Assembly (NCBI GenBank): GCA_012295275.1
Contig: CM022665.1
Location: 1,712,167 to 1,776,166 of the forward strand
DNA: 64,000 bases
Source of the DNA: Chrysomallon squamiferum
Lineage: Eukaryota > Mollusca > Gastropoda > Neomphalida > Peltospiridae
Direction: 5' to 3'
The notes below the pieces were generated by a model that worked only from the letters and a program-made list of their open reading frames with translations, searched no databases and was not told the DNA's origin. The number at the start of each line of letters is the position of its first letter. Positions within the stretch are counted from its first letter, which is position 1. The position numbers and the translations under genes are program-made. Positions 63,301 to 64,000 of this stretch are shown here, in pieces.

Positions 63301-63729
63301 TTGTTGTCAGTGGTTGTTTTTATTGTTCAATGTAGTGTTTGAAAAATCTAATAACAGCAGTTCCAAACTGCTTTGTTTAAACCACTGTGCCTTTTGTGAT
63401 ATTCTAATTCAATAAAATTATTTTGGTAACTTTTAGAATTACAAAAATCTAATTCTGTTAATCACTGGTAAACATTTTTCCTTTTTTTGCTTTCAGTATT
63501 TAAGCTTTAGAGAAAATAGATGCATTGTAACTGATTAATGAAATAAAAGAACATGTAATAATAGATATATTGTTTACTTACAAAATACATTCTATTTTAA
63601 TTGATATCTTGAATTTGATAAACACTTACTTTTGCATCATGGTTCAGAACTGTAATGTTATTGGGTTTTTTTTTATTACTGCAGGGTATCGACCAAATAT
63701 TGGACAACCAGGAAGAAGACCAACTCAAG
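55621..63729 (+). CDS. MANSC-EGF-LDLa protein with acidic Pro/Tyr-rich region, 3' incomplete
   Basis: Exons are 55621-55977, 57232-57487, 59611-59724, 60436-60582, 61702-62703 and 63685-63729, with phases that fit (0, 1, 1, 1, 1); the gene runs past the window edge. Residues 1-16 are a signal peptide ([16 protein letters not shown]). A MANSC (seven-cysteine N-terminal) domain spans the first two exons, with [18 protein letters not shown] and CYLFQC. A Thr/Pro linker follows ([18 protein letters not shown]), probably O-glycosylated. Exon 3 is a short EGF-like module with six cysteines. Exon 4 is one LDL-receptor class A module with the calcium-binding [10 protein letters not shown]. Exon 5 is a long acidic, then Pro/Tyr/Gly-rich disordered region. 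MANSC with LDLa is also found in LRP11 and HAI-1 (SPINT1). No Kunitz or PKD domain is visible so far, so neither orthology is claimed. A transmembrane segment may lie beyond the window. Confidence 0.93.
57206..57229. repeat. T-run forming the splice acceptor tract
   Basis: About 24 consecutive T lie directly before the AG that opens the second exon of the MANSC gene. A similar T-run at about 57110-57132 lies 75 bases upstream. Confidence 0.9.
57488..59610 (+). other. Second intron of the MANSC gene
   Basis: No coding exon is seen. It includes a 38-base perfect palindrome at 57712-57749 and a GC-richer patch at about 58320-58690 with no open frame, which may be a relic of a mobile element. 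Confidence 0.6.
57712..57749. repeat. 38-base perfect palindrome
   Basis: The sequence equals its own reverse complement over 38 bases: arms of TAAAAATAAAATTATATAT and their complement, meeting without a spacer. Confidence 0.93.
60317..60351. repeat. (CA)n microsatellite
   Basis: About 17 perfect AC dinucleotides lie 85 bases upstream of the LDLa exon acceptor. Confidence 0.95.
60436..60582 (+). CDS. LDL-receptor class A exon of the MANSC gene
   Basis: A single phase 1-1 exon encodes a whole LDLa module: [15 protein letters not shown], then [20 protein letters not shown] and LNC. Six cysteines and the acidic calcium cage (D-G, D-C-x-D-x-S-D-E) are complete. The loop between Cys2 and Cys3 is longer and more basic ([11 protein letters not shown]) than usual. 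Confidence 0.95.
60583..61701 (+). other. Intron between the LDLa and disordered exons
   Basis: This is AT-rich intron with no coding signal; short ORFs on the minus strand have no supporting features. Confidence 0.65.
61702..62703 (+). CDS. Long disordered exon of the MANSC gene
   Basis: This is one 1002-base phase 1-1 exon. Its first 200 or so residues are acidic and Ser-rich ([38 protein letters not shown]). The end is rich in Pro, Tyr, Asn and Gly, with [15 protein letters not shown] and repeated GYxxPGYN and [10 protein letters not shown]. It has no cysteine and no transmembrane helix. It resembles extracellular mucin-like or matrix-binding linkers; acidic and Tyr-rich runs might be sulfated. 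The next exon (63685) continues the Gly/Pro/Arg theme with [14 protein letters not shown]. Confidence 0.9.
63212..63235. repeat. (GAAA)n microsatellite
   Basis: About five GAAA tetramers lie in the intron before the last visible exon of the MANSC gene. Confidence 0.85.
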
Positions 63730-64000
63730 GTATTCTATATAAAACTGTTGAGACTTTGTAGTGTTTGAAAGTAACTCTGTGTAATATTGATAATCTTATG
63801 CTTAAAATAAATTTAAATTCTATATATATTTTCAGTATGCAAGTTTTGTAAATTTTAGCAGTTTTAATTGGTATTTTATTTTTATTCAATAAGTTCAGTA
63901 AATTTTTTATCACCATTTGACTGAATACATAACTGAAAGGTGCAGTACACAAATGTACAACACATACACTGTAAATGTACATGTATATTTGTGTGTCTGT

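Noticed and set aside
1-64000. Bacterial-type systems, CRISPR, prophage or intact transposons
   Set aside because: Intron-exon structure and metazoan domains are seen throughout, and no transposase, reverse transcriptase or CRISPR-like spacing was found. The direct repeats are micro- and minisatellites.

Overview
The window is nuclear DNA of an animal. It is very AT-rich, has spliced genes with GT-AG introns from about 0.3 kb to 17 kb, and carries many triplet, CA/GT and poly-T microsatellites. Its proteins are metazoan extracellular or signalling families: sushi/CCP, MANSC, LDL-receptor class A, glycosyltransferase 49 and PPP1R14. Large introns and AT richness would suit an arthropod, perhaps a chelicerate, but the sequence does not prove this. 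I found no bacterial operon, CRISPR array, tRNA, rRNA or intact transposon.

Five protein genes can be assembled exon by exon with reading frames that close. (1) 745-13868, + strand: the 3' part of a gene for a Lys/Glu/Pro-rich protein (1010 codons visible) that I do not recognise. Its middle was built by repeated duplication of small phase 0-0 exons. (2) 18699-23748, - strand: a type I membrane protein with a signal peptide, six sushi domains, one transmembrane helix and a tail with PY motifs, with two possible C-termini. (3) 25331-26924, + strand: B4GAT1, the glucuronyltransferase of matriglycan priming on dystroglycan. (4) 32586-54470, - strand: a PPP1R14 (CPI-17/PHI/KEPI) inhibitor of protein phosphatase 1, in four exons with a 17 kb first intron. 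(5) 55621-63729 and beyond the right edge, + strand: a secreted or membrane protein with a MANSC domain, Thr/Pro linker, EGF-like module, LDLa module and a long acidic then Pro/Tyr-rich stretch.

Genes 2/3 and 4/5 are head-to-head pairs. The 2/3 intergenic region holds a perfect CRE, a YY1-like site and an NRF1-like half site within about 50 bp. The 4/5 region has an NRF1-like site just upstream of gene 5. Genes 1/2 and 3/4 converge, with long AT-rich gaps that probably hold 3' UTRs. Nothing indicates that the five genes form one functional system. B4GAT1 works in the Golgi, genes 2 and 5 encode surface or secreted proteins, and the PPP1R14 protein acts in the cytosol.

The most unusual items are the tandem exon-duplication array of gene 1 (with a GC-AG intron and a 14-residue repeat exon), the alternative C-terminus and PY motifs of the sushi protein, and the MANSC-EGF-LDLa-disordered architecture of gene 5.
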